12,945 nucleotides of DNA from Methanothrix sp. (GCA_028708055.1 JAQVZT010000045.1:1-12945), one strand, 5' to 3'. Counted from the first letter of the stretch, positions 1 through 7,283 are shown. Notes: generated from the letters alone by a model not told the origin. Translations and numbers: made by a program.

Positions 1-104
1 GCTGCACAGCTGATAGCATTGTTTACCGCATCCTCCCAATCTTTGCTCGATGTTCCCACAAGCTCGATAAAATTATAGACACTGCTGCCAATTGCACTAT
101 CCAT
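1..104 (-). CDS. Dodecin family flavin-binding protein (5' part only)
   Basis: Reading the minus strand from an ATG at 104 gives 34 codons before the window edge. They contain VYNFIELVGTSSKDWEDAV, which is the hallmark N-terminal half of dodecins: a first beta strand, the ELVGTSS turn, then the start of the single helix (WEDAVNNAI). Dodecins are about 65-75-residue proteins that form hollow dodecamers and store or buffer flavins (riboflavin or lumichrome in archaea, FMN in bacteria). The flavin-stacking tryptophan and the last two strands would lie beyond the edge and cannot be checked. I see no clear ribosome binding site. A TATA-like block lies about 30 bases upstream, so the transcript may have almost no leader. 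The gene is divergent from the kinase-like gene. The family call rests on a strong motif match; the flavin ligand is inferred. Confidence 0.85.
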   Translation of the reverse strand, partial: MDSAIGSSVYNFIELVGTSSKDWEDAVNNAISCA

Positions 105-128
105 GTATTATAATAGTCATTTCTCATT

Positions 129-140
129 GATATAATTTTT
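129..140. promoter_or_regulatory. Shared TATA-like box between dodecin and kinase-like genes
   Basis: The block GATATAATTTTT is the clearest TATA-like element in the divergent gap. Read on the minus strand it is AAAAATTATATC, centred about 30 bases before the dodecin ATG, which suits a leaderless or short-leader start. Read on the plus strand it would place transcription start near 155-160, giving a leader of about 50 bases for a kinase-like start at 207. This is assigned by position and base composition only. Confidence 0.35.
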
Positions 141-206
141 CAGGATCGACCATCTGGTTTAAAGGGGATGCTGTCATTGGTCCGGCTGCAAACGAGGCGG
201 CAATTG

Positions 207-1202
207 ATGAATCGAGCAGACGTGCAAAAGTGCGTAGAGGAGCATTATCCCGGTTTCGATGTATCGCGCAGAAAGACCGTCTTCTGCCGAAACTCATCCA
301 TCCATATGCTGGATCTTTGCAGGGGAAAGACTCGGGATCGAATCGTAGTCAAGGTATCTCACAACTATCAGCCTCGCGAAGTGGCTCTGGAGTATGCCAA
401 TCTATCGCGCTTTTACAATGCAAGCAAAGACGAGTTCTTATCCTCTCCGCAACCTCTATTTGCAGATGCAAAGAAGGGGATCCTGGCCATGAGCTATGTG
501 CAGGGCACCAATTTCTCTCTGATCCTTCATGAGGTCAAGCCGGCAAGTCTGCAATACATCAGCTCTGCTGCGGACCTCTCCGGAATTGCCCTGGCAAGGT
601 ACCATGAAATCTTTACCCGGAGCGAAGGCGATCGGGGCGATCTACTGATAATTGATGCCGATGCTCGCGAGGACGACATCAACCGGTACCTTTCCGAAAG
701 CCGGGAGCATATGGCTGAGTGCAACCTCAGGATGCATGTAACCCCCTTCTTTGATTTCACATCCTGGAACATCCTGGTCAGTGGCAGTCGATCAAATAAC
801 CTCAGGCTCTTTCTCATAGACTTTCCCAGGCTCGATTATTCCTGCACTCCCCATCTGGATCTGGCCAGATTCAGATTCGGCCTGGAATTGATCAAGCAGT
901 TCCCTCCGTCCAAGTTCTTCGGCCTGAACCGCTGGGATGTGGACATCCTGTACGATAGGTTCCTTAACAGCTACTGTCGTGAGATGAATGCCTCTTTAAA
1001 CGACGATGACCTCTGGCTCATAGCCCGTGCCAGGAAGGCCTACCTCGGGCGGGCCCAGGATCTGACCCGGAAGGTCCGCTGCGGCTGGCAGCCAAAGCTT
1101 GAGCATATGTATCTTCGCACCTTCAGCCGGGATTGGCTGGATCAGGGAGATGTCTATTCAAAGTGGCCCGGAATTGGGCTGGCAAAAAGAGAAAGAGCCT
1201 AA
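207..1202 (+). CDS. APH-fold kinase-like protein with altered catalytic loop
   Basis: A 331-residue protein with the order of motifs seen in aminoglycoside/choline/lipopolysaccharide kinase-like phosphotransferases. They are: a strand ending in VVKVSH with the candidate ATP-anchoring Lys49; Glu62 in the next helix; a hinge-like MSYVQGTNF; a helix with ALARYHEI; a catalytic-loop-like FFDFTSWNILV (Asp183, Asn188, correct D-x4-N spacing); and LFLIDFPRLDY with a metal-binding-like Asp205. The usual His-Gly before the catalytic Asp is replaced by Phe-Phe, so the active site is atypical and activity is uncertain. No signal peptide or membrane segment is visible, so it is probably cytoplasmic. I chose the ATG at 207 because GAGGCGG sits 6 bases upstream; the in-frame ATG at 168 has its G-run directly against it. 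It stands alone, divergent from the dodecin and convergent with the HEAT gene. The substrate is unknown. Confidence 0.6.
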   Translation: MNRADVQKCVEEHYPGFDVSRRKTVFCRNSSIHMLDLCRGKTRDRIVVKVSHNYQPREVALEYANLSRFYNASKDEFLSSPQPLFADAKKGILAMSYVQGTNFSLILHEVKPASLQYISSAADLSGIALARYHEIFTRSEGDRGDLLIIDADAREDDINRYLSESREHMAECNLRMHVTPFFDFTSWNILVSGSRSNNLRLFLIDFPRLDYSCTPHLDLARFRFGLELIKQFPPSKFFGLNRWDVDILYDRFLNSYCREMNASLNDDDLWLIARARKAYLGRAQDLTRKVRCGWQPKLEHMYLRTFSRDWLDQGDVYSKWPGIGLAKRERA

Positions 1203-1208
1203 AAAAAG
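1200..1208 (-). terminator. Poly-T terminator of the iorA-iorB-HEAT operon
   Basis: Seven A residues at 1201-1207 read as a T7 run on the minus strand, 18 bases after the HEAT gene stop codon. Archaeal RNA polymerase terminates at such T runs without a hairpin. The run overlaps the stop codon of the opposing kinase-like gene, so the two units converge within a few bases of each other. Confidence 0.5.
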
Positions 1209-1224
1209 GATGAATTCGCTCTGT

Positions 1225-1830
1225 TCACTCTGTTTTCTTCTCTGTGGCCGTCTCGGGTTCTTCTTCAGGCTGCGCGGGCTCATCCTTCTTAGGCTGCTGC
1301 TTGGGGCCTCTGCCCATGGCCACCAGAGATGCCTTGGCCTGAATTCTGGCCAGCGGATAGTCGTCCTTGGCCACTTTCTCCAGTGCCTGAACGGCACGGT
1401 TATCCTTTAGTTCCCCCAGGACCCAGGCGGCTCCGGCGCGCACATCTTTGTCTGCATCGGAGAGGGCCTCGATTATGCGGTCTGAAACCTGTTTTCCGTA
1501 GGAGGATATGGCCACCATGGCATTGCTCTTTACGAGATACTCCTCGTCCTTGAGGGCCTCGATGAGTGCCTCCAGGGATTCGGATATTTCCCTCTTGGAG
1601 AGGAGTATGATAGCATTGGAGCGTACCAGCATGTGCTTGTCCTTGGTGGCTGCAATCAGCCTCTCTGTGGACCAGCTGGGGTCCGGGAGCACTGCAGGCA
1701 CAGGGGGCTCCTCTACACCGCAGGTGGGACAGGCTTCTTCAGCCATGGAACGGGTGACAATGGGTGCCTCTTTGCTTGCAGCGCTCTTCTCTTCTATAGA
1801 TTTTTCGTCTTCTTTCTTTTCTGTTTCCAT
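1225..1830 (-). CDS. Small HEAT-repeat protein with N-terminal CxxC, third gene of iorAB operon
   Basis: A 201-residue protein. Residues 1-30 are a charged, Glu/Lys-rich tail; ACPTCG at 33-38 places two cysteines (34, 37) in a knuckle-like CxxC. Residues about 55-175 form roughly four HEAT-like helical repeats (LVRSNAIILLSKR, LVKSNAMVAISS, DVRAGAAWVLGEL, LARIQAKASLVAMG) of the PBS-lyase/HEAT_2 kind. The C-terminal 30 residues are again Glu/Pro/Lys-rich and probably disordered. HEAT repeats of this type bind proteins. The start is 17 bases after the iorB stop with a weak AAAAGG upstream, so it is probably co-transcribed with iorA and iorB and may act on them, for example as an assembly or docking factor; that is inference. 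Two cysteines alone are not enough for a metal site unless the protein dimerises or pairs with a partner. Confidence 0.75.
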   Translation of the reverse strand: METEKKEDEKSIEEKSAASKEAPIVTRSMAEEACPTCGVEEPPVPAVLPDPSWSTERLIAATKDKHMLVRSNAIILLSKREISESLEALIEALKDEEYLVKSNAMVAISSYGKQVSDRIIEALSDADKDVRAGAAWVLGELKDNRAVQALEKVAKDDYPLARIQAKASLVAMGRGPKQQPKKDEPAQPEEEPETATEKKTE

Positions 1831-1847
1831 AAAATGCCTTTTCGTTT

Positions 1848-2435
1848 CTATTCTACTTCAGCTTTTCCTAAGACGAAGGCTTTCCGGTTGATCTCCAGGA
1901 ACCTGGGCGGCACCACCTGAGCGAGCGCCTGCAATACCAGGTCCTCGGAGATTGGAATGTACCTGGAAAGGGCTCCGAGCATTACCACATTCATGGCTTG
2001 GGAGCTTCCTGCCGTCTGGGCGAGAGCGGTGGCGTCCATGGCGATAACCCTGCTGCTGTGGCCCTCGATAGGAGCGAGAATCTCATCCAGAGGTGGGTAC
2101 CTGGCTTTGCCGCTGGTCACGGTTGAAGGCAGAACCGGTCTCGTATTGACCAGAGCGACCCCCGCAGGCGAGAGGAATTGAGCGAACCGCAGGGCTTCTG
2201 CAGGTTCGAGCGCCACCAGCACATCTGCACCTCCCGCGGCGACCATCGGCGAGAAGCGGCATCCTATGCGGGTGTGATTGATCACGCTTCCTCCCCTCTG
2301 GGCCATGCCGTGCGTCTCGGCTCCGCATACCGGCTTTCCCGCCAGCACCGCCGCTCTGCCCAGAACATCCGATATCAGAATTACTCCCTGACCGCCTACT
2401 CCGACGATCACCAGATCGCATTCCGAAGTTCTCAT
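1848..2435 (-). CDS. iorB: Indolepyruvate:ferredoxin oxidoreductase, beta subunit
   Basis: A 195-residue protein of the 2-oxoacid:ferredoxin oxidoreductase gamma-domain family, the usual size for IorB. The N terminus carries the Rossmann-like nucleotide/CoA-side motif VIVGVGGQGVI (about residues 9-19), followed by the conserved AETHGMAQRGGSV segment, then ADVLVALEPAEALRF. Near the C terminus is MNVVMLGALSRY. With IorA it catalyses the oxidative decarboxylation of aryl pyruvates (from Trp, Phe, Tyr) to aryl-acetyl-CoA with reduction of ferredoxin, or the reverse reaction in biosynthesis. I start it at the ATG at 2435: a strong GGAGGTG (2441-2447) lies 5 bases upstream, and the ATG overlaps the iorA stop as ATGA, indicating translational coupling. 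A longer in-frame reading from 2480 would lie inside iorA and lacks this signal. Confidence 0.92.
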   Translation of the reverse strand: MRTSECDLVIVGVGGQGVILISDVLGRAAVLAGKPVCGAETHGMAQRGGSVINHTRIGCRFSPMVAAGGADVLVALEPAEALRFAQFLSPAGVALVNTRPVLPSTVTSGKARYPPLDEILAPIEGHSSRVIAMDATALAQTAGSSQAMNVVMLGALSRYIPISEDLVLQALAQVVPPRFLEINRKAFVLGKAEVE

Positions 2436-4216
2436 CTTGCCACCTCCTTGATGGCGGAGGACGAGCAGATCGCGGCGCATACTCCGCAGCCTGAGCAGAG
2501 TGCATTGATCTTCGCCTTATCATTCTCAAATTCGATCGCAGGGCAGTCGTAGTCCAGGCAGAGCTTGCAGCCGATGCACTCCTCGCCAACCTGAAACGTC
2601 TTTGGCCGGGCTCCGCCGCGGCGGGCCCTTATTACGCAGGGCTGCCTGGCGATGATCACCGAGAGTCCCGGATAGTCCCTGGCCCTCTTGAAGCTCTCCA
2701 TGGTCTCATCCAGCCGGTATGGATCGACTGTCTCCACCATTCCAGCGCCCAGTGCTCTGGCCAGGGCTTCAATTGATACGCGCGTCGTCTCTTCCCCGGT
2801 GGCAGTCATTCCGGTTCCAGGATGGGGCTGATGGCCGGTCATGGCGGTAGTGGAGTTATCAAGAATGGTCACAGTGATCCTCGCCTTGTTGTAGGCGGCA
2901 TTGAGCAGGCCGGTCATGCCCCCATGCAGGAAGGTTGAGTCTCCGAGGCTACAGCAAATTCCCTCTTCCTCCCCGCCGAAGGCAATTCCGCTGGCAAGCG
3001 TGATGCTCGCCCCCATGCACAGGCATGTGTCTACCGTACCCATTCCGACCGCCATGGTGTAGCAGCCGATGTCGCTGGGGTAGATCGCCTTCTTGCCGAA
3101 GACCTTTCGCATGGCGTAATATGTGGCCCGGTGGCTGCATCCCGGACATAGCGACGGAGGTCTCGGTGGCAGAACGCCCATCGGCAGATCGGAAGGCTCC
3201 TGGCACGCGGGCTTGCCGATCATATTCGCTATGGCTTCTCGGACCCGCAAATAGTCCAGTTCGCCCTCGCGAGAGATGGCAGCATCTTTTCCCAGGATCT
3301 CCACTCCCGGATTTACCTCCCTGGCGATCATCCTGACCTGCTCTTCCACAACCGGTTCGAGCTCCTCTATTATCATTACCCGGCGGACGTGCTCAAGCAT
3401 GTGGCGGATCATCTTCCCGGGCAGAGGATAGGTCCCTATGCACAAGAGCGACAGATCTTCGCCCAGCTCGGTTACTGCTTCCTTCGCGTACAGTCCTGCG
3501 ATGCCGGAGGCAATTATTCCCGTGTCGCCCTTCAGTTCGATACTGTTCCAGGGCGCCTTCTCCAGTTCCTCTTCGATGGCCGCCTGTTTGGCGAGAAGCT
3601 CATGGTGCAGCGGACGGGCGTGGATGGGCAGGGCCACCCGTCGCGCAGGGTCTTTGACAAACCGGCCCTTGGTTGCGGATTTTGCCGCCTGGCCGACCTC
3701 TACATCCTCCCTGGCATGAGAAACGCGCGTGGTAGGCCTGAGCATGACCGGGATATTGAATTTTTCCGAAAGCTCGAAGGCAAAAACGGTCATCTCCTTT
3801 GCCTCCTGGGGATTTTCCGGGTCCAGGCAGGGTATGCCGGCAAACTGGGCATAGCGCCTGGAGTCCTGCTCGTTTTGCGATGAATGGCAGTAGGGGTCAT
3901 CGGCACAGATCACCACCAGTCCTGAGCCCACGCCCAGGTAGGCGAGGGTCATGAATGGGTCTGCGGCCACATTCAAGCCCACGTGTTTCATGGTAGCCGC
4001 AGCGCGCCGTCCGGTCCAGCAGGCTCCTGCTGCTACCTCCAGGGCAACCTTTTCGTTAACTGACCATTCCACATGCGGTGGCCTTTCGCTTTTAAAGCCG
4101 ACCAGGGTCTCTATGATCTCTGAGGAGGGGGTGCCGGGATAGCCGGCGACCAGCCCGACTCCAGCCTCAATGAGGCCTCTGGCAATTGCTGCATTTCCGA
4201 GAAGATATTCTCTCAC
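2432..4216 (-). CDS. iorA: Indolepyruvate:ferredoxin oxidoreductase, alpha subunit
   Basis: A 594-residue thiamine-diphosphate enzyme subunit with the complete IorA architecture. An N-terminal pyrimidine-binding domain has GYPGTPSSE and SVNEKVALE with the likely catalytic Glu55. A middle domain follows, then the CPGCSH motif (357-362) opening the diphosphate-binding domain, and GDSTFLHGG (426-434) with LDNSTTAMTGHQPHPG for Mg-diphosphate. The C-terminal ferredoxin domain has C547-x2-C-x2-C-x4-C558-P and C574-x2-C-x2-C-x3-C584, binding two [4Fe-4S] clusters; the x4 spacing of the first cluster is normal for IorA. The second cluster has Ser instead of Pro after its last Cys. I choose the GTG at 4216 (VREYLLGNAAIARG) because family members begin with this sequence. 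An in-frame TTG at 4282 would place the start next to the only TATA-like box. It is the first gene of the iorA-iorB-HEAT operon and is cytoplasmic. Confidence 0.93.
   Translation of the reverse strand: MREYLLGNAAIARGLIEAGVGLVAGYPGTPSSEIIETLVGFKSERPPHVEWSVNEKVALEVAAGACWTGRRAAATMKHVGLNVAADPFMTLAYLGVGSGLVVICADDPYCHSSQNEQDSRRYAQFAGIPCLDPENPQEAKEMTVFAFELSEKFNIPVMLRPTTRVSHAREDVEVGQAAKSATKGRFVKDPARRVALPIHARPLHHELLAKQAAIEEELEKAPWNSIELKGDTGIIASGIAGLYAKEAVTELGEDLSLLCIGTYPLPGKMIRHMLEHVRRVMIIEELEPVVEEQVRMIAREVNPGVEILGKDAAISREGELDYLRVREAIANMIGKPACQEPSDLPMGVLPPRPPSLCPGCSHRATYYAMRKVFGKKAIYPSDIGCYTMAVGMGTVDTCLCMGASITLASGIAFGGEEEGICCSLGDSTFLHGGMTGLLNAAYNKARITVTILDNSTTAMTGHQPHPGTGMTATGEETTRVSIEALARALGAGMVETVDPYRLDETMESFKRARDYPGLSVIIARQPCVIRARRGGARPKTFQVGEECIGCKLCLDYDCPAIEFENDKAKINALCSGCGVCAAICSSSAIKEVAR
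2441..2447 (-). promoter_or_regulatory. Ribosome binding site deciding the iorB start
   Basis: On the minus strand this is GGAGGTG, the strongest Shine-Dalgarno match in the window, placed 5 bases before the ATG at 2435. It lies inside the last codons of iorA and fixes the iorB start at the ATGA overlap. Confidence 0.8.
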
Positions 4217-4281
4217 AGGTAACCATCTCTTTATTGTGGGCGAATTGTTGGCCCCTTCCCTCTGATAATCGTTTGGATACA

Positions 4282-4295
4282 AATCTAATTAAGCA
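4282..4295. promoter_or_regulatory. TATA-like core of the iorA / radical SAM divergent promoter
   Basis: The segment around TCTAATTAAGC is almost symmetrical (CTAATTAA / TTAATTAG). For the plus-strand radical SAM gene it is about 29 bases before the ATG at 4318, the spacing expected for a leaderless archaeal transcript. For iorA on the minus strand it would start transcription near 4262, leaving a leader of about 45 bases before the GTG at 4216. There is no other AT-rich box in the 101-bp gap. Assigned by position and composition. Confidence 0.4.
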
Positions 4296-4317
4296 TGCAG
4301 TGCTCGTATTATCTGCA

Positions 4318-5373
4318 ATGGCGAAGTGGCAGATGGAAAAGTGGCAGGAAGATTCAGTAGGATCGATTTACAATTACCTCTCGCCTGGCTGTCTCATCTG
4401 TCGCCAGGGCGCGGGCCTTGTGCTCTTCGTCACCGGCAGGTGTGATAGAAGCTGCTTTTATTGCCCGCTATCCGAGGAGCGAAAGGGCAGCGATCGGGTC
4501 TTTGCCGATGAAATGGCGGTGCAGGATGTCGCCGATATCCTGAGGGAGGCCTCTGCCATCGATGCTCTGGGCACAGGAATCACCGGCGGCGAGCCACTTC
4601 TGGAATTGGATTACGTCCTGGAATGCATTCGCGCTCTCAAAAGATCGCGGGGCCAGTCGCATCACATTCACCTCTATACCGGCCTTCTTCCCGGTCGCGA
4701 TGTCCTTGAGAAGCTGGCGCAAGCGGGCCTTGACGAGATACGATTTCATCTGCCGCTTGCCCGGTGGTCAGATCCATCAGGACTCAAGGAAGCCTTGCAG
4801 CAGGCCAAATCCCTGGGAATACTGGCAGGCGTGGAGATTCCTTCCATACAGCCCGCACCAGAGATAGTCGAGGCGGTAAGGGACGCGGATGCATTCCTCA
4901 ATGTAAACGAACTGGAGTTCTCGGAGACCAATTATGCCGGGCTTGCCGCCGCAGGTTTCGTCCCGGAGGATCTGGGATGCGCTGCGGAAGGAAGCAGAGA
5001 CGTAGCAATAGAGCATTTCCTTAAAGACGACATACAGGCACACTTTTGCCCCTCATGTTTCAAAGATGCGGTGCAGTTAAAAGAGCGGCTGCTGCGCCGG
5101 GCGAATAGAACGGCGCGGCCTTTTGATTATGTCAGTGATGAGGGAACGATAATTCATGGCGTAATTGAGGGTGATCTGGAGGCGGTGCGACTGTTTCTAG
5201 ACGAGGAGGCGGTTCCAGAAGAGATGTACTCCTGCCGGGAGGATCGAATAGAAATCGCGGCCTCGATTCTGGAAGATTTGACACAGGGCCTCAAAGAAAT
5301 CTCCTGTGTTCTGAGCATAATTGAGAAGTATCCTTTTGAGGACGGAATGGTCGTAGATAGAATACCTTTATAA
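4318..5373 (+). CDS. Radical SAM protein, COG2108-like (pyruvate formate-lyase activase related)
   Basis: A 351-residue protein. The radical SAM cluster motif is C42-x3-C46-x2-C49 (RCDRSCFYCP), followed by GITGGEP (87-93), the SAM-binding GGE motif. Two more cysteine pairs flank the core: C25/C28 (PGCLICRQG) and C244/C247 (HFCPSCFKD). They could bind a second Fe-S cluster or zinc. The last 80 residues (ARPFDYVSDEGTIIHGVIEG onward) are a small C-terminal domain that I recall in archaeal COG2108 proteins. No substrate is known for this group. There is no good Shine-Dalgarno sequence before the ATG at 4318, and the TATA-like box fits a leaderless start; the ATG at 4333 is an alternative, and longer in-frame readings into iorA are unlikely. 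The DUF2551 gene follows after 38 bases, probably in the same operon. Confidence 0.8.
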   Translation: MAKWQMEKWQEDSVGSIYNYLSPGCLICRQGAGLVLFVTGRCDRSCFYCPLSEERKGSDRVFADEMAVQDVADILREASAIDALGTGITGGEPLLELDYVLECIRALKRSRGQSHHIHLYTGLLPGRDVLEKLAQAGLDEIRFHLPLARWSDPSGLKEALQQAKSLGILAGVEIPSIQPAPEIVEAVRDADAFLNVNELEFSETNYAGLAAAGFVPEDLGCAAEGSRDVAIEHFLKDDIQAHFCPSCFKDAVQLKERLLRRANRTARPFDYVSDEGTIIHGVIEGDLEAVRLFLDEEAVPEEMYSCREDRIEIAASILEDLTQGLKEISCVLSIIEKYPFEDGMVVDRIPL

Positions 5374-5411
5374 TCCTTAAATTCATTGCTTGAGGGCGGT
5401 GATTTTGCCGG

Positions 5412-5714
5412 ATGGAAAGCGCTGAAGAACGAATCCAGGAGAGGCTCAGAAATTATCTTAAGCGGGATGGAATAGGAATTCGGAAGGCTGTCTTGAAGTT
5501 GTTTTTGAGCGATGGAGCTTACACCACTGAGGACGTCTTCACCTACCTCGCGAAAGAGGGTTTTGACGTCAGCTATCGGGGGGTTTCTGCCATGGTGGGG
5601 CTCATGAATACTCGCCTGGGCATTCTGAGCATCGACGTTTCCGGGGACCATAACGTCTATTCCCTCAAGGGAGATCACAAGGGTGTTGTGAGATCCGTTC
5701 TGGACAATTATTGA
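5412..5714 (+). CDS. DUF2551 family protein, winged-helix-like
   Basis: A 100-residue protein. The sequence pattern ERLRNYLKRDGIGIRKAVL ... VSYRGVSAMVGLMNTRLGIL ... VYSLK matches what I recall of DUF2551, a family largely confined to methanogenic archaea. The order helix, helix, TTEDVFTYLAKEG helix, VSYRGVSAMVGLMNTRLG recognition-like helix, then a two-strand wing (ILSIDVSG / NVYSLKG) suggests a winged helix-turn-helix that could bind DNA. A GGCGGTGA ribosome binding site at 5395-5402 precedes the ATG by about 9 bases. It lies 38 bases behind the radical SAM gene on the same strand, so co-transcription is likely; it may regulate that gene or act in the same process. The regulatory role is inference; the family call is fairly firm. 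Confidence 0.75.
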   Translation: MESAEERIQERLRNYLKRDGIGIRKAVLKLFLSDGAYTTEDVFTYLAKEGFDVSYRGVSAMVGLMNTRLGILSIDVSGDHNVYSLKGDHKGVVRSVLDNY

Positions 5715-5728
5715 AAGTCATTAGAATA

Positions 5729-5738
5729 AATTCGAATT
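5729..5738. repeat. 10-bp perfect palindrome in the convergent gap
   Basis: AATTCGAATT lies in the 57-bp gap between the ends of the DUF2551 gene (+) and the B12-binding-like radical SAM gene (-). It is the only marked symmetry there. It could be a weak bidirectional terminator or a protein-binding site, or chance in an AT-rich gap. Confidence 0.3.
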
Positions 5739-5771
5739 GATTGCGCCGCATGCTATCGATATTTCGAGGCA

Positions 5772-7283
5772 TCAGTTTGGCGGCTCGCCTCTTTTCATTC
5801 TTTTCATGTACTTGCCGAGCACCAGGTCTGCCATCAGGTTCACGCCTTTTAGAGCGGCGTGGATCGCCGGTCCCGCCGTCATCCTCTCCCGATAGAGTCG
5901 GTGCAATTTCTTGAGGTGGCGCAGGTTATACTCCAGGCACAGGCCCACCAGCTGCCAGTGCTCGGGCAGCGCATCCTCTCTGGAAAAGCCTTTTCTCCCT
6001 CCGAGTTTGGTATCGGCGATGGTGGTGAAAAACAGGGGCAACATGAGGCCGGTGTAATCCATGAGCGACTCCACGAGATCGGTGGTCTTCAGAACATCAT
6101 CTCTCGTCTCTCCCGGCAGCCCCAGTACCAGGCTGGCCACGGGAAGCCAGGACTCTTCCGCGAAGAGGCGGTAGCAGTCCCGCACGATCTCCGGCCAGTT
6201 TTCTACCTTTTCCGGTCGCGCTTTGTTGGGCATATGCATCTTCAGAATGCGGCAGCTGCCTGTCTCTATGCCGATCCAGGCAGACATGTGGTTCTGATCA
6301 GTTCCCACGCCCACAACCTGCGATATGGAGCGCAGTAGATCCTGGTTTTGATGGACGGAGGCAAGGCTCAGATGAGAGACGTCGATGGTCTTCGGCCCGA
6401 GCTTTTTTACTGCGGAAACCATATCCAGAACCCTCTTCCCATCGGTCTTGCCCTCGTGGTAACCGTAGGAGAAGAAATCCTCGCAGTGCAGGATGATGTC
6501 CCTCTGGCCGTCCTCCAGGTTTACTCTCACATCCTCCAGAATCTTTTCCAGGGGCCTGTGGCGCAGAGTGCGGTTGGCTGGCGAGCAGAAGGCGCAGCCC
6601 CTCCAGCATCCTCTGCCAATCTCCACAATGCCCCCGACGGTGGCCCCTCGATTTATGGGAATTGCCTCACCCGCTACGGCACTTCCTCTGATGACCTTCG
6701 GGACGGCATCGCCGCCGATGATCTTTCGGCAGATATCCGGAAAATCGCTTTCCGCTTCGCCCAGGTAGATGTGGTCCACATCCACCTTCTCTCCCATTAC
6801 CTCCCAGGCGCCGTTGCCGCCTACTACTACCCTGGGCCTGTGCTCTTTGATGAGGGGATGGGATAGTAGCTCCAGAAACCGGCTGCGATTGAAGGGCGGG
6901 CCTCTGCCGATCATGTCTTCGACCTCCCGCACCGCAATCTTGCCCATGGGATCATCATGGGTAATCCCCACGACCCTGGTCTCCGGCCCTATGGCCCTGT
7001 CCAGATGGGCAGGATGGGCTACTATTACCTCGTCCCGGGAAAAGCCCGCTTCCAGCAATGCCGCTTCCACCTTTCGAATGCCGCAGGGGGCGATCTTCGC
7101 AGAGCCGTCCTGGGCGGCAGGAACAGGCGGGCAGAACAGATTATCAAAGATCCAATCGGGCAGAGCAGCTCTCGGCATTATGGCGGCAAAGCCGAGCATC
7201 ACTCCTCCGTGATAGTTGCTCATCATCGTGGAATCGCTGGTGAGGACGATGCTCTTGCCAGGAATATGCGGCATAGGCTTCAT
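5772..7283 (-). CDS. Radical SAM protein with N-terminal B12-binding-like region
   Basis: A 503-residue protein. Residues 10-190 resemble the cobalamin-binding-type alpha/beta domain found in front of many radical SAM enzymes (VVGITHDDP, RVVVGGNGAWEV, HIYLGEAESDFPDI). The canonical DxHxxG histidine motif is absent, as in many of these proteins, so B12 binding is not proven. The radical SAM core begins with C226-x3-C230-x2-C233 (RGCWRGCAFCSP), followed by an Elp3-like barrel with WIGIETGSCRIL (336-347) and LVLGLPGETRDD (385-396). The C-terminal 90 residues are basic and helical. I recall similar archaeal proteins annotated as B12-binding/radical SAM proteins without known substrate. ATGs at 7283 and 7274 are both possible starts; neither has a clear ribosome binding site. 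A TATA-like box about 54 bases upstream is shared with the divergent homocysteine gene. It is a single-gene unit. Confidence 0.8.
   Translation of the reverse strand: MKPMPHIPGKSIVLTSDSTMMSNYHGGVMLGFAAIMPRAALPDWIFDNLFCPPVPAAQDGSAKIAPCGIRKVEAALLEAGFSRDEVIVAHPAHLDRAIGPETRVVGITHDDPMGKIAVREVEDMIGRGPPFNRSRFLELLSHPLIKEHRPRVVVGGNGAWEVMGEKVDVDHIYLGEAESDFPDICRKIIGGDAVPKVIRGSAVAGEAIPINRGATVGGIVEIGRGCWRGCAFCSPANRTLRHRPLEKILEDVRVNLEDGQRDIILHCEDFFSYGYHEGKTDGKRVLDMVSAVKKLGPKTIDVSHLSLASVHQNQDLLRSISQVVGVGTDQNHMSAWIGIETGSCRILKMHMPNKARPEKVENWPEIVRDCYRLFAEESWLPVASLVLGLPGETRDDVLKTTDLVESLMDYTGLMLPLFFTTIADTKLGGRKGFSREDALPEHWQLVGLCLEYNLRHLKKLHRLYRERMTAGPAIHAALKGVNLMADLVLGKYMKRMKRGEPPN

Noticed and set aside
168..206. 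Upstream ATG at 168 for the kinase-like protein
   Set aside because: The AAAGGGG before it has no spacer, whereas the ATG at 207 has GAGGCGG at a normal distance. It remains possible if the mRNA starts close to 168.
3389..3883. A 164-codon plus-strand open frame inside iorA
   Set aside because: It is opposite well-conserved IorA sequence, and its translation is a low-complexity Arg/Gly/Leu mix without motifs.
4217..4282. A 22-residue N-terminal extension of IorA starting with TTG at 4282
   Set aside because: The TTG sits next to the only TATA-like box of the divergent gap, TTG is a weak start, and the family begins at the REYLLGNAAIARG segment right after the GTG at 4216.
4186..4317. A 44-residue extension of the COG2108-like radical SAM protein back into iorA
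   Set aside because: It would overlap the start of iorA on the other strand, cross the shared promoter region and add sequence unlike the family. The ATG at 4318 fits the TATA spacing.
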